NCBI GenBank assembly: GCA_027484315.1
Contig: JAIXTE010000129.1
Coordinates: 92,043-156,042 of the forward strand
DNA from: Burkholderiales bacterium
GTDB lineage: Bacteria; Pseudomonadota; Gammaproteobacteria; Burkholderiales; Burkholderiaceae_B
Direction: 5' to 3'
Length of the DNA stretch: 64,000 nt
Shown here: positions 22,529-31,759 of the stretch, one piece after another
Layout: every line of letters starts with the position of its first letter
Numbering within the stretch: position 1 is the stretch's first letter
Made by a program: the position numbers and the translations under genes
The notes under the pieces: model-generated
Seen by the model: the letters and a program-made list of their open reading frames with translations, nothing else
What the model was told of the DNA's origin: nothing
Databases searched by the model: none

Positions 22529-25027
22529 ATGCAGTCAATTCAGTACTGGGTGCGGCAGTCCCGCCGCGCATCGTTTCGCATTTTGTTCGTGGCCTTGGTC
22601 CTGGCTGTGGCGGCCATTTCCTCTGTGGGTGTTTTTTCCGCACGCATTGAAGCCGCCTTGGTGCGCGACGCCAGCCAGATGCTGGGGGGCGACCTGGTCA
22701 TTGAATCCAAGCGCAATGTTGAAGCCGCACCCTGGTTGTCTGTACTGGACAAGCCCGAATACGCGGGCCTGAAACAGGCACAAAGCGTGGTGTTTCCCAG
22801 CGTGGTGCCTTCAGAGCGGGTTGATCTGTTGGTCTCCCTGAAAGCGGTCAATGACACGTATCCCTTGCGCGGTCAAATGACAGTGCGCAGTGCCCAAGGG
22901 CAAGACGAAAAATTGGCATCCGGCCCGCCCCAAGGCGAGCTGTGGGTGGACCAGGGCGTACTGGGGTCACTCGACATTGAATTGGGCGACAACATCCAGG
23001 TGGGGGAAATTACCCGCCCTGTAACCCGTGTCATTCTGGTTGAGCCCGATCGTGGCGGCGGCTTTGTCAACTTTGCGCCCCGCGTCATGATGAACATGGC
23101 CGACCTGGACGAATCAAAACTGCTGGGCTTGGGTTCCCGCGCCACTTGGCGAATCTATTTCACCGGCGACAAGCCTGCCGTGGATGGTCTGATCACCGAA
23201 CTGACGCCCTTGTTGACGCCAGTCGAAGAAATTGAAACCCTTGAAAACGGTCGGCCCGAAGTCAGTGGCACGCTGGAACGCGCGAACGATTTTCTGGCCA
23301 TGGCCGCTTTGATCGGCACCATGGTGGCTTGCGTGGGGATTGCGCTGGTGGCCCATTTGTTTGCCAAAGAGCAAGCCCGCGAGTTGGCCGTACTCAAAAG
23401 TCTGGGCTATACGCCCCGCCATTTACTGCGCATGTGGGCAGTGGGCATGGGCATGTTGACCCTTGGCGCCGGTGTTTTGGGTGTAGCCTTGGGTTGGCTT
23501 GCGCACTGGGGTTTGCTTGCCCTGCTGGCCGAATTGGTCGGGGTTGATTTGCCACTGGCTGGTTTGCATTACCTGCCCATGGGCATGTTGTTGTCGGCTT
23601 TGTTGCTGCTTGGCTTTGCCGCAGTGCCCACTTGGTACGCACTGCGCGCACCTGCCGTAGCGGTAATCCGCCAGCAAACCCTGAAAAGCAATCGGGGCCA
23701 GTTGGTGCTGTCGGTTCTGTTTGGCGTGTTCACCGCCATTGCCGTGTGCTTGTTGATTGTCAAGAACATCACATTGGCCTTGCTGTTGTTTGCAGGCTTC
23801 GTGGGCACCTCACTGGTGTTTGCCTTGCTGTTCTGGGGCTTGCTGAAGTCGCTCGCTGCGCTGGGGCATGGCAGATCAAGGGGCAGCAACATCGCCGTGT
23901 TTCAAAGCATGTCCAGGCGTTCTGGCACCCTTGTGTTGCAAGGTGTCAGCCTTGCACTGGGTTTGGCAGCCCTGCTGATGCTGGCTGTTGTGCAGGGCGA
24001 TCTGATTGATCGCTGGCAAGAAGCCGTGCCCGACAACGCACCCAACCGCTTTGTGTTCAATATTCAGCCCGACCAGGTTGATGGCGTTCAGCAAACCCTG
24101 AACACAGCCAGCCAAAACCCGGTCAACCTTTACCCCATGGTGCGGGGGCGTTTAAGCGCCATCAACGGCCAAACCATTACGGCCGATACCTTTCAGGATG
24201 AACGGGCACGTAACACGGTCGAACGGGAACTGAACCTGAGTTTCACTGACACCTTGCCCACGCACAACACGGTGACTGAAGGGGGTTGGTTTGACGCAGC
24301 AACCCCAAAAGCAGAGGTCTCGGTTGAAGACGGTGTGGCGAAACGCCTCGGTATTGGCCTGGGCGACCAACTCACCTTTGACATTGCTGGCACCCCCCTA
24401 ACTGCTGAAATCACCAGCATCCGTGAATTGCGCTGGGATTCCATGGAAGTCAACTTCTTCATGATTTTCCCAACCCAGGTTTTGTCGAGCTATCCGCAAA
24501 CCTGGATCACTTCAGTCAGCCTGCAAGGCGACAAGGCCACACCGGTATCGCGCGAACTGGTTCGCCAATATCCCAACCTAACGGTGCTGGACACGGAACT
24601 GGTCATCACCCAACTGCGAAAGATTCTGGGCCAGGTGGGGCAGGCGGTGCAATTTGTGTTCATGTTTACCGTGATGGCGGGTGGCTTGGTGGTGGTCGCC
24701 TGTGTCATGACAGGCGCGCGTGCACGCACCCGCGAAGCGGCCATTTATCGCGCCATGGGGGCGTCCACCTCACAACTGCTGCGTGCAGCCTGGCTAGAAC
24801 TGTCCGTGCTGGGGGCACTGGCTGGTTTGGTGGCTGCCATTGCAGCACAGGGCTTGGGGTGGGGTGTGGCGCACTTCGTGTTTGAATTTGAGTACATGCT
24901 GTCGCCGCTGCACATTGTTGCGGGTGTATTGGCAGGTGCTGCGGTGTCGGTGTTGTTTGGTGCCTGGTCGGTTAACAGCGTGTGCCGCGCACCGGTTTTG
25001 CAAACCCTTCGGCAGGTGGGTGTTTAA
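22529..25027 (+). CDS. FtsX-family ABC transporter permease
   Basis: Multiple TM segments; FtsX-type repeats (LAVLKSLGYTPRHLLRM; AAIYRAMGASTSQLLRA); start MQSIQYW inferred. Confidence 0.88.
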   Translation: MQSIQYWVRQSRRASFRILFVALVLAVAAISSVGVFSARIEAALVRDASQMLGGDLVIESKRNVEAAPWLSVLDKPEYAGLKQAQSVVFPSVVPSERVDLLVSLKAVNDTYPLRGQMTVRSAQGQDEKLASGPPQGELWVDQGVLGSLDIELGDNIQVGEITRPVTRVILVEPDRGGGFVNFAPRVMMNMADLDESKLLGLGSRATWRIYFTGDKPAVDGLITELTPLLTPVEEIETLENGRPEVSGTLERANDFLAMAALIGTMVACVGIALVAHLFAKEQARELAVLKSLGYTPRHLLRMWAVGMGMLTLGAGVLGVALGWLAHWGLLALLAELVGVDLPLAGLHYLPMGMLLSALLLLGFAAVPTWYALRAPAVAVIRQQTLKSNRGQLVLSVLFGVFTAIAVCLLIVKNITLALLLFAGFVGTSLVFALLFWGLLKSLAALGHGRSRGSNIAVFQSMSRRSGTLVLQGVSLALGLAALLMLAVVQGDLIDRWQEAVPDNAPNRFVFNIQPDQVDGVQQTLNTASQNPVNLYPMVRGRLSAINGQTITADTFQDERARNTVERELNLSFTDTLPTHNTVTEGGWFDAATPKAEVSVEDGVAKRLGIGLGDQLTFDIAGTPLTAEITSIRELRWDSMEVNFFMIFPTQVLSSYPQTWITSVSLQGDKATPVSRELVRQYPNLTVLDTELVITQLRKILGQVGQAVQFVFMFTVMAGGLVVVACVMTGARARTREAAIYRAMGASTSQLLRAAWLELSVLGALAGLVAAIAAQGLGWGVAHFVFEFEYMLSPLHIVAGVLAGAAVSVLFGAWSVNSVCRAPVLQTLRQVGV

Positions 25028-25121
25028 CTCCCGCTGCTGCACTGGATAGCAATTGGCCCGGCCACTCTTGCAGCTACAATAAGGCTTGTCACTTTCCAGT
25101 GCCGCAAGGCTAGCGTTTCCA

Positions 25122-25601
25122 ATGTCCAATTCCACCAACGATGTACCTGGTGATCAACCTGTCGCCCCAATTCTTTACTTCGGCAATACGCCCGATGCGC
25201 AGCAGTTGGGTGTTCGCCGGCTGGTTGATCTGTTTTATGATGAAATGGATCAAAATCCGTACTTCGAACGTATTCGAAAACTGCACCCAGGCGACCTTGA
25301 TCATTCCCGCGACAAGTTTTACCTGTTCCTCTCGGGCTGGCTAGGCGGCCCAGATCTGTATTCACCACAATTTGGTCACCCCCGCCTGCGCATGCGGCAC
25401 ATGCCTTTTCCGATTTCCAGCGAAGACCGCGACCAGTGGCTGCTGTGCATGGTGAATGCCTTGCGTGCGATGGAGCTGCCCGAGAAAGTGATTCAAGGCC
25501 TGATGCTGTCCTTCTTTCGCACAGCTGACTTCATGCGCAACAGGCCCGACCCTGAAGGTAGCGCCAAATCTGTCAATCCCATTTCAATCAAGGGCGAATA
25601 A
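25122..25601 (+). CDS. Group II truncated hemoglobin
   Basis: LVDLFYDEMDQNPYFERIRKLHP...FLSGWLGGPDLYSPQFGHPRLRMRHMPFPIS. Confidence 0.92.
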   Translation: MSNSTNDVPGDQPVAPILYFGNTPDAQQLGVRRLVDLFYDEMDQNPYFERIRKLHPGDLDHSRDKFYLFLSGWLGGPDLYSPQFGHPRLRMRHMPFPISSEDRDQWLLCMVNALRAMELPEKVIQGLMLSFFRTADFMRNRPDPEGSAKSVNPISIKGE

Positions 25602-25604
25602 GTC

Positions 25605-27059
25605 ATGCAAGCGGGAATGGAAAACGGATTGATGTGGGCGATACCAGCCGTACTGGTCATGCTGTTGGTTGCCCTCGGCATGATGTGGGCTATCCATAGA
25701 AAACTCGGCTATTCCAATTCGCAAGAGCAGTTGCAAGAACAGGCACGGTTTCAACAACAGGTGTCGAACAGTCTTGAGCAACTGATTGCCGCGCAGATGC
25801 AGCAGCGTTTTGTGTCCGAAGAATTGGCCAAACAACTGCGCCTTGTTAACCAGGACATTGAGACACGACAAAGCAAGCAGGCGGAAGCCATGCAGCAAAC
25901 ATTCGCACAGGCTCGCACCGAAAGCCAGCAAGCCGCGCACGGCTTGCAGCAAGTCATTGTGGGGCAGTTCACACAAGGCAATCAGTTGCAATCTGAAAAG
26001 CTCAACCAGTTTTCTGAAACCCTGCACCGCACCAATACACTGATTCAGGACCAACTGACCCAAATTCGCCTGTCAGTTGAACAAAAGCTTAAGGACATTC
26101 AAGACGACAACGCCAGCAAACTGGAATTGATGCGAAAAACCGTGGATGAAAAACTTCACGCCACGCTGGAAACCCGCCTGGGTGAATCGTTCAAGCAAGT
26201 CAGTGAACGCCTTGAGCAGGTTTACAAGGGGCTGGGGGAAATGCAAACCCTAGCCACAGGCGTGGGCGATTTGAAACGGGTGCTCACAAACGTAAAAACC
26301 CGGGGTACTTGGGGTGAAGTGCAGTTGCAGGCGCTGCTTGAGCAAATGCTGACACCCTCCCAGTTCGGCCGGAATATCAAGCCCGTTCCCGGCAGCAGCA
26401 ACATTGTCGAATTTGCTGTTCGCCTGCCCGGCAAGGAAGAAGACCAGCCTGTGTGGTTGCCCATCGATTCCAAATTCCCCAAAGAACAATACGAACGCTT
26501 GCTTGAATGCTTCGACCGGGCCGATGCCGATGGCGTGGCTGCTGCATCCAAGGCGCTGGACATTGCCATTCGTGCTGAAGCCAAAACCATCGCTGAAAAG
26601 TACCTTGCACCGCCTTACACCACTGATTTTGGCATCCTGTTTTTGCCGACCGAAGGCCTGTACGCCGAGGTGGTCAAACGCCCTGGCCTTGTCGACGATT
26701 TGCAGCGCATACACCGTGTCACAGTGGCTGGCCCAATCACTCTGACCACGCTCCTTAATGCCTTTCAACTGGGGTTTAAAACCTTGGCCCTGGAGAAGCG
26801 TTCCAGCGAGGTGTGGACCGTGCTGAGTGCCGTGAAAACCGAATTTGGCAAGTTTGGTGACATACTCGCCAAAACACGCGATACGCTAGAAAAAGCAGCG
26901 AAGAACATTGAGGGTGCCGAAGTGCGTTCACGGGCCATGCACCGCAAACTCAAGGGTGTTGACGAATTGCCTGAAAAAGACGCAATGAGCCTTCTCGGTT
27001 TGAATGACCCCAAGGCGGAGCCATTTGATGATGACGAACAGCAGCCCACAAATACCTGA
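25605..27059 (+). CDS. rmuC: DNA recombination protein RmuC
   Basis: Coiled-coil N-terminus followed by RGTWGEVQLQALLEQML...VEFAVRLPG...LPIDSKFPKEQYERL. Confidence 0.93.
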   Translation: MQAGMENGLMWAIPAVLVMLLVALGMMWAIHRKLGYSNSQEQLQEQARFQQQVSNSLEQLIAAQMQQRFVSEELAKQLRLVNQDIETRQSKQAEAMQQTFAQARTESQQAAHGLQQVIVGQFTQGNQLQSEKLNQFSETLHRTNTLIQDQLTQIRLSVEQKLKDIQDDNASKLELMRKTVDEKLHATLETRLGESFKQVSERLEQVYKGLGEMQTLATGVGDLKRVLTNVKTRGTWGEVQLQALLEQMLTPSQFGRNIKPVPGSSNIVEFAVRLPGKEEDQPVWLPIDSKFPKEQYERLLECFDRADADGVAAASKALDIAIRAEAKTIAEKYLAPPYTTDFGILFLPTEGLYAEVVKRPGLVDDLQRIHRVTVAGPITLTTLLNAFQLGFKTLALEKRSSEVWTVLSAVKTEFGKFGDILAKTRDTLEKAAKNIEGAEVRSRAMHRKLKGVDELPEKDAMSLLGLNDPKAEPFDDDEQQPTNT

Positions 27060-28134
27060 CCCACTGCCTCGCCTTGCCTTTGTCTCCACAGGCGGAACCA
27101 TCGCTGGTACAGTGGTGGAGGGGGCCGACCATTGGAAATACGAGTCTGCACAACGCAGCGGGCAAAGCCTGATCATGGGTGTTCCCGGCTTGCTTCGGCG
27201 GGCCCAATGGTTTTTTGAGCAACCGTACAGCATTGGCAGTCAGAATCTTGAATTAAGCCACATGCTGCAACTGCGGGCGCTTGTTTTACACCTTCTACAC
27301 TCCCCGGATGTGGATGGCATATTGCTCACACACGGCACTGACACGATGGAGGACATGCTTTATTTCCTCCACCTCACATTGCCTGCAGGTAGCCTCACCA
27401 AACCCGTGCTGTTCACCGGGGCGATGTTGCCTTCGGACCATCCCCAGGCCGATGGGCCCGATAATCTGAATTCCTCCGTTGATCTTCTTTGCCACACCTT
27501 GAACAGTCACAAGTTTAACAATCACAAGGCAGAGATTCCGTTTGGCTTGGTGATGCAGGGTCTGTACACGCCCGCCGCAGCGGTCGAGAAAAGAACAACG
27601 TCCGGCATGGATGCTTTTGACGGTGCTTTTTCCGTCAAGGCTGACATCAATTGGCCTGTTTCTCTCGATCAACACGAACTGGTCGCAAGGCTTGGAAAGC
27701 AAGGTGAGTTTGCAAGTCTGTTCAATACGGACACCACCGCCTTGCCCCTGTTTGAAGCCCTGGAAGTGCCCGTGGTGTTCTGTGTTCCGGGCAATGGGCC
27801 TGTCAGGCAGTTGAATGATTTGCTGGGGCGAAAGCCTGCTTCCGTGGTAGTTGCAGCGCCAGGGCATGGAAACATTCCCGATGCCTGTCTTCCGGTATTG
27901 CGCAGGCTGATTGTCAATGGGGTGTCTGTGGTGCGAGCCAGCCGCGTTGCTGAAGGTGGTGTGGAGCAGGGTGGAGAATTTGATGCGTTGGATGAATTCC
28001 GTGCAGGCGCAACACATCAAGGTTTGCCAGGTGGAAAGCAGGCAGGTGTGTTTTCAGAGGCTGGTCACTTGAGCCTGAGCAAGTGTGTGATGCGCGAAAG
28101 GCTGCGGGTGTTAGCCCACAGCCTTTCCATGTAG
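27028..28134 (+). CDS. L-asparaginase
   Basis: FVSTGGTIAGT and GILLTHGTDTMEDMLYFL catalytic motifs; start overlaps rmuC end. Confidence 0.92.
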   Translation: MMTNSSPQIPDPLPRLAFVSTGGTIAGTVVEGADHWKYESAQRSGQSLIMGVPGLLRRAQWFFEQPYSIGSQNLELSHMLQLRALVLHLLHSPDVDGILLTHGTDTMEDMLYFLHLTLPAGSLTKPVLFTGAMLPSDHPQADGPDNLNSSVDLLCHTLNSHKFNNHKAEIPFGLVMQGLYTPAAAVEKRTTSGMDAFDGAFSVKADINWPVSLDQHELVARLGKQGEFASLFNTDTTALPLFEALEVPVVFCVPGNGPVRQLNDLLGRKPASVVVAAPGHGNIPDACLPVLRRLIVNGVSVVRASRVAEGGVEQGGEFDALDEFRAGATHQGLPGGKQAGVFSEAGHLSLSKCVMRERLRVLAHSLSM

Positions 28135-28136
28135 TG

Positions 28137-28162
28137 TCAGCGTGGTTTGATGTTCACGCTGA
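28137..28162 (+). terminator. Possible terminator hairpin after asparaginase
   Basis: TCAGCGTG (28137-28144) / CACGCTGA (28155-28162), weak T-tract. Confidence 0.4.
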
Positions 28163-28187
28163 TTTCTGCTGACTTTTCAAATCATAT

Positions 28188-30296
28188 TTAACGAATCGAT
28201 GTGCTCAACGCCAAATTCAGGTTCTTCTTGCCTTGGGCACCCGCAGTACTTTCTGGCAGATTTTGTTCCCGAATAATTTGCCACACGCCTTTGCTTTCTT
28301 TCCAGGTCAATATTTTCTTGGACCTTTCCTGGTAGTTCTTCGCACTGTAGTCTTGAATGAAACTGATTTCATATTCATCGGGCTTGTCGAAGCTCGGGAT
28401 CACTTGCAATTCTGAAATTTCGATGTCGATTTGCTGTGCTCTTGCAATTCGATCACGTCGATTGTTGACCCAGGATTCATAGCTGCCTTCTTCAGGTTTG
28501 AATGCGGGTGAGTAAAAAGCGATGTAGCTGTTGACATCCTTGTTCTCCCACGCCTTCGCCCATGAGTTGGTCCGATTGATCAGACTTTTTGAAACTTCAG
28601 CCGGGTCACCGAATGACGCCACCTGCTGACCTGTTCCACCTGCTGCGCCACCGGCACCCAGTTGCGCAAGTTCAATTGGTGGCATATCGATTGGAGCCAG
28701 TTTGTTTGGCATGTCCTCAGCGTCGACTGATTTCAATGCTTCGTCAAAGCCGATATTGGGCAATTCAAAGTCTTCAAGATTGATCAAGCTGGCTGGGCAA
28801 CCTTCCGCTTCGGCACCTGAACGGCTTTGCTCTTTGTAGAAAAGCACTTCGCGTTTTGTAGGTTCATCCGCATTGACCAATTCATCGACTGAGAACAGCG
28901 TGGTCAGTTGCCCAGTTGCTGCAAGAAGCTTCAATTTGGAAATACTAAGATCCGCTTCAATATTGATCAGTGCGCGCTGTGCCTGAAAGTATTCATTTTC
29001 AGCGCTGAGCAGGTCAAGAAGGCTGCGTCGGCCTACTGCAAATTGTTGCTCATAAGCGGCGCGCGCTTTGGAAATGGCTGCAGCCTGTTCACGGAAATAG
29101 TTCAGCTTCTTTTGTGAACTGACCACATCGAACAAGGCAGTTTGTGTGGACTGGCGAATTGCCCGGCAAACCACCAGTTTGTCGTCCATGCTGCGCAAGC
29201 GCCGCTTGATGGCCGAATTTCTTGACGCGTTATCGGAGCCGCCACGGTACAGGTTGATGGTGGCCAACAAATCAATGGATGAAATTTGACGCTCATCAAA
29301 TGTGGACAGGTAATTGCTGTACACATCGGTTTTGGCACGCAAATCAATTCGTGGGTGAAAGCCTTCACTTGCAGCCGTCACTTCCTGTTTTGCGCCAATA
29401 ATCGAGGAATTCGCAGCCTTTAAAAGCGGATGATTGTTCAAGGCAAAGACCAGGCGTTCACGATTTTCTACTTCGAAATTGGCATTCACTACATACTCGC
29501 CTGTTTCGTTTACGGGCCAAACCGTGTCAGTGATTCGCTGGTAGTTGGCCATGGAAGAAAAAGTGTTGGCTTTTTCAGTGGCCAGATTGCCCAGTGCCAA
29601 GGTGTAGCGGCTGCGGGCCTGTTCCAGATCAGACTGGCGTGTTACGCCACTTTTCACTTTTTCTTCAATCCGGTTCATCAGGTCCTGGTGGTATTTCAGG
29701 TTGTTCTCGGCAAGTCGTGTCAAGGCCTGAAAGCGGGACACATCAACATGAGAACTGGACGCTTCAAATGCAACCTGGTTGGCTTTGTTCAGGTAGCGGT
29801 AATAACTTTGCATGGCACCTGAATAAGAGGCCAGATAGCGCGCCTGGGATGCAAAACCGTTGTACAGGTTCTGGCGTGCTTCAATGCCGTAGGAGTTCGC
29901 ATTGTAGGTGCGGGTGTCGGCATCTTCTATTCGGGTCCGCTCGCGCCCCGTTGAACCCCGCGCATCGACTGTGGGCAACAGCGCTCCAAACACCACATTG
30001 GCATCTTCCATCTGCGCTTCAAGTGCGTGAACGTCCGCGTCGAGTGCTGGGCTATTTTGAAGCCCTTTGATCACACTTTGCTGCAGCGGGTTGACCGCCT
30101 GCGCTGGCGCTGCTTGCGGGTTTTCAGCTGGAGCCGTGCTTTCAACCGGTGAACTGCTTTGAACTTCAGGGATTGCCTGAGGTTGGCCTTGCATCTGTTG
30201 TGCCCAGTTCAATGGGGTGTACAGGTAAAACAGGGCAAGCAGGATCGCTGATGGCAAAACTTTAAGCGTGGTGTTTGGCGTGTGTTGTGTGTTCAT
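28188..30296 (-). CDS. TolC-family outer membrane efflux/secretion protein with C-terminal NTF2-like extension
   Basis: TolC-like repeats (QNLYNGFASQARYLAS; LYRGGSDNASRNSAIKRR); extra ~120-aa C-terminal domain (INRTNSWAKAWENKDVNSYIAFYSPAFKP...ISFIQDYSAKNYQERSKKILTW). Confidence 0.88.
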   Translation of the reverse strand: MNTQHTPNTTLKVLPSAILLALFYLYTPLNWAQQMQGQPQAIPEVQSSSPVESTAPAENPQAAPAQAVNPLQQSVIKGLQNSPALDADVHALEAQMEDANVVFGALLPTVDARGSTGRERTRIEDADTRTYNANSYGIEARQNLYNGFASQARYLASYSGAMQSYYRYLNKANQVAFEASSSHVDVSRFQALTRLAENNLKYHQDLMNRIEEKVKSGVTRQSDLEQARSRYTLALGNLATEKANTFSSMANYQRITDTVWPVNETGEYVVNANFEVENRERLVFALNNHPLLKAANSSIIGAKQEVTAASEGFHPRIDLRAKTDVYSNYLSTFDERQISSIDLLATINLYRGGSDNASRNSAIKRRLRSMDDKLVVCRAIRQSTQTALFDVVSSQKKLNYFREQAAAISKARAAYEQQFAVGRRSLLDLLSAENEYFQAQRALINIEADLSISKLKLLAATGQLTTLFSVDELVNADEPTKREVLFYKEQSRSGAEAEGCPASLINLEDFELPNIGFDEALKSVDAEDMPNKLAPIDMPPIELAQLGAGGAAGGTGQQVASFGDPAEVSKSLINRTNSWAKAWENKDVNSYIAFYSPAFKPEEGSYESWVNNRRDRIARAQQIDIEISELQVIPSFDKPDEYEISFIQDYSAKNYQERSKKILTWKESKGVWQIIREQNLPESTAGAQGKKNLNLALSTSIR

Positions 30297-30319
30297 GTTG
30301 ACTCGTTTAATTAAAGGCA

Positions 30320-31642
30320 TCAGCAAGCTGCGACGGGCTCTTCAACAGGCGCACAGGCAGCGGACTCGAATTGATTGCCCCCTCCGTAATTTGACGCCCA
30401 GGACGATTTGCCTTGAATCAGGTTGTTGATGTGCTCCATTTTGTCGTTCAGGATTTCGTTGACTTTGTCCATCTGCTCGGAGAACAGGTTCTCGCTGTAA
30501 CTGGTCGACGAATATTCGTAGTCCCTGACATGGTTGCTACCACCGGTGTCGCAATTTTCTTCCACCACAGGGCAGGCGTTTTCAGTGACTTCTTCGCATC
30601 CACCCGACGGCTGAGGGCACTCGGCGGGCTTCACATTCATGTAGACATGTGCGGTGTCGCTCATGCAGTTTTCATCACCCATGGTGTAGCTGATTACGTC
30701 TTCGCCACAGAAACCTTCATTGGGTGTGTAGTGCAGTTTTCCATCCTTGATTTCAACTTGTCCGTTTTCGGCGCAGGCCTCGGTGATTTCAAGTTCACCG
30801 CAGCCCAGATCATTTCTCAGGACATCGATGACAACCGGGCAACCCGTTGTTGTGGTTGCGCAATCATTCACAGCATCTGCTGGCGTGTCACAGCACTCCG
30901 CTTCTTCCACTGGGGGGCAGGGTGGTGGCGTGCATTCCTCTTCCTCAACGGGAGGGTCGCAGTCTTCCTGCTCATCCACGGGTGGGCACACGGGTGGAGT
31001 GGGGCATTCCTCTTCCTCAACGGGAGGGTCGCAGTCTTCCTGTTCGTCCACGGGTGGGCACACGGATGGAGTGGGGCATTCCTCTTCATCAACAGGCGGC
31101 TCGCACACTGGTGGGCAAGGCGGGCAGGTTGGGCATTCAGGTTCGTTGGGGTCGACGGGTGGTTCTTCGTTTTCGTCAACAGGCGGTGGAGGTGGATCTT
31201 TGCATTCCACGGCGGCAGGCCCTTCGTTTTCAATCACGCGGACTGTGTCTGTGCCGTTTTGACGGACAACGCTGTCCATACTGGGTAGTGGGTCCTGGCT
31301 GACCCTTTCCACCACATAACCATCACCGATTTTGGGCAGATCATCGGGCACATCGGTGTCTTGGGCACCGACGGTGATGTACTTCCGTATAACGTCCTTT
31401 TCGGGAGGTGTACCAGCGTCGAATGGAACAATTTCACCGGTGTTGGGTTTGATCAGCCATTCGGTGGGCCCTTCAAGCGGGCGAACCATTTCAGGAGCCG
31501 TGATTTGGCCATCCGTGAATGGACCCAGCTGAACCACCACTTCTGTTGCAGGCTTTTTCTTCATGGCTGGGCGGGGCTTTCTGGCCAGACCAAGGGTACT
31601 TGGGTCGCAATTCTGGGTGTTTACGACGGGCTTTTCGCTCAT
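30320..31642 (-). CDS. Cys/Pro/Glu-rich repeat protein with cadherin-like/Big_9-like domain, encoded inside the type I secretion operon
   Basis: Start MSEKPVVN with AGGATTAG RBS; 24-aa repeats CPPVDEQEDCDPPVEEEECPTPPV; VIDVLRNDLGCGELEITEACAENGQVEIKDGKLHYTPNEGFCGEDVISYTMGD resembles a tandem cadherin-like domain. Confidence 0.75.
   Translation of the reverse strand: MSEKPVVNTQNCDPSTLGLARKPRPAMKKKPATEVVVQLGPFTDGQITAPEMVRPLEGPTEWLIKPNTGEIVPFDAGTPPEKDVIRKYITVGAQDTDVPDDLPKIGDGYVVERVSQDPLPSMDSVVRQNGTDTVRVIENEGPAAVECKDPPPPPVDENEEPPVDPNEPECPTCPPCPPVCEPPVDEEECPTPSVCPPVDEQEDCDPPVEEEECPTPPVCPPVDEQEDCDPPVEEEECTPPPCPPVEEAECCDTPADAVNDCATTTTGCPVVIDVLRNDLGCGELEITEACAENGQVEIKDGKLHYTPNEGFCGEDVISYTMGDENCMSDTAHVYMNVKPAECPQPSGGCEEVTENACPVVEENCDTGGSNHVRDYEYSSTSYSENLFSEQMDKVNEILNDKMEHINNLIQGKSSWASNYGGGNQFESAACAPVEEPVAAC
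30933..31130 (-). repeat. 72-bp in-frame tandem repeat (about 2.7 copies)
   Basis: Units begin cattcctcttc at 30933, 31005 and 31077; period 72 bp (24 codons). Confidence 0.85.
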
Positions 31643-31759
31643 ACTAATCCTCGTGGTCGATGTCATTGATAAGTGATCGATCCGCGAGTTTGGTTCCAAA
31701 TTCACCTGTATGCCAAACAGGTGGTTCGGTCAGACAGGAGCCGAGGTAACCCTTAGTAG

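Noticed and set aside
30413-31288. 291-aa plus-strand ORF with GWAHGWSGAFLFLNGRVAVFL repeats
   Set aside because: Repeats are just the reverse complement of the 72-bp coding repeat of the minus-strand protein.
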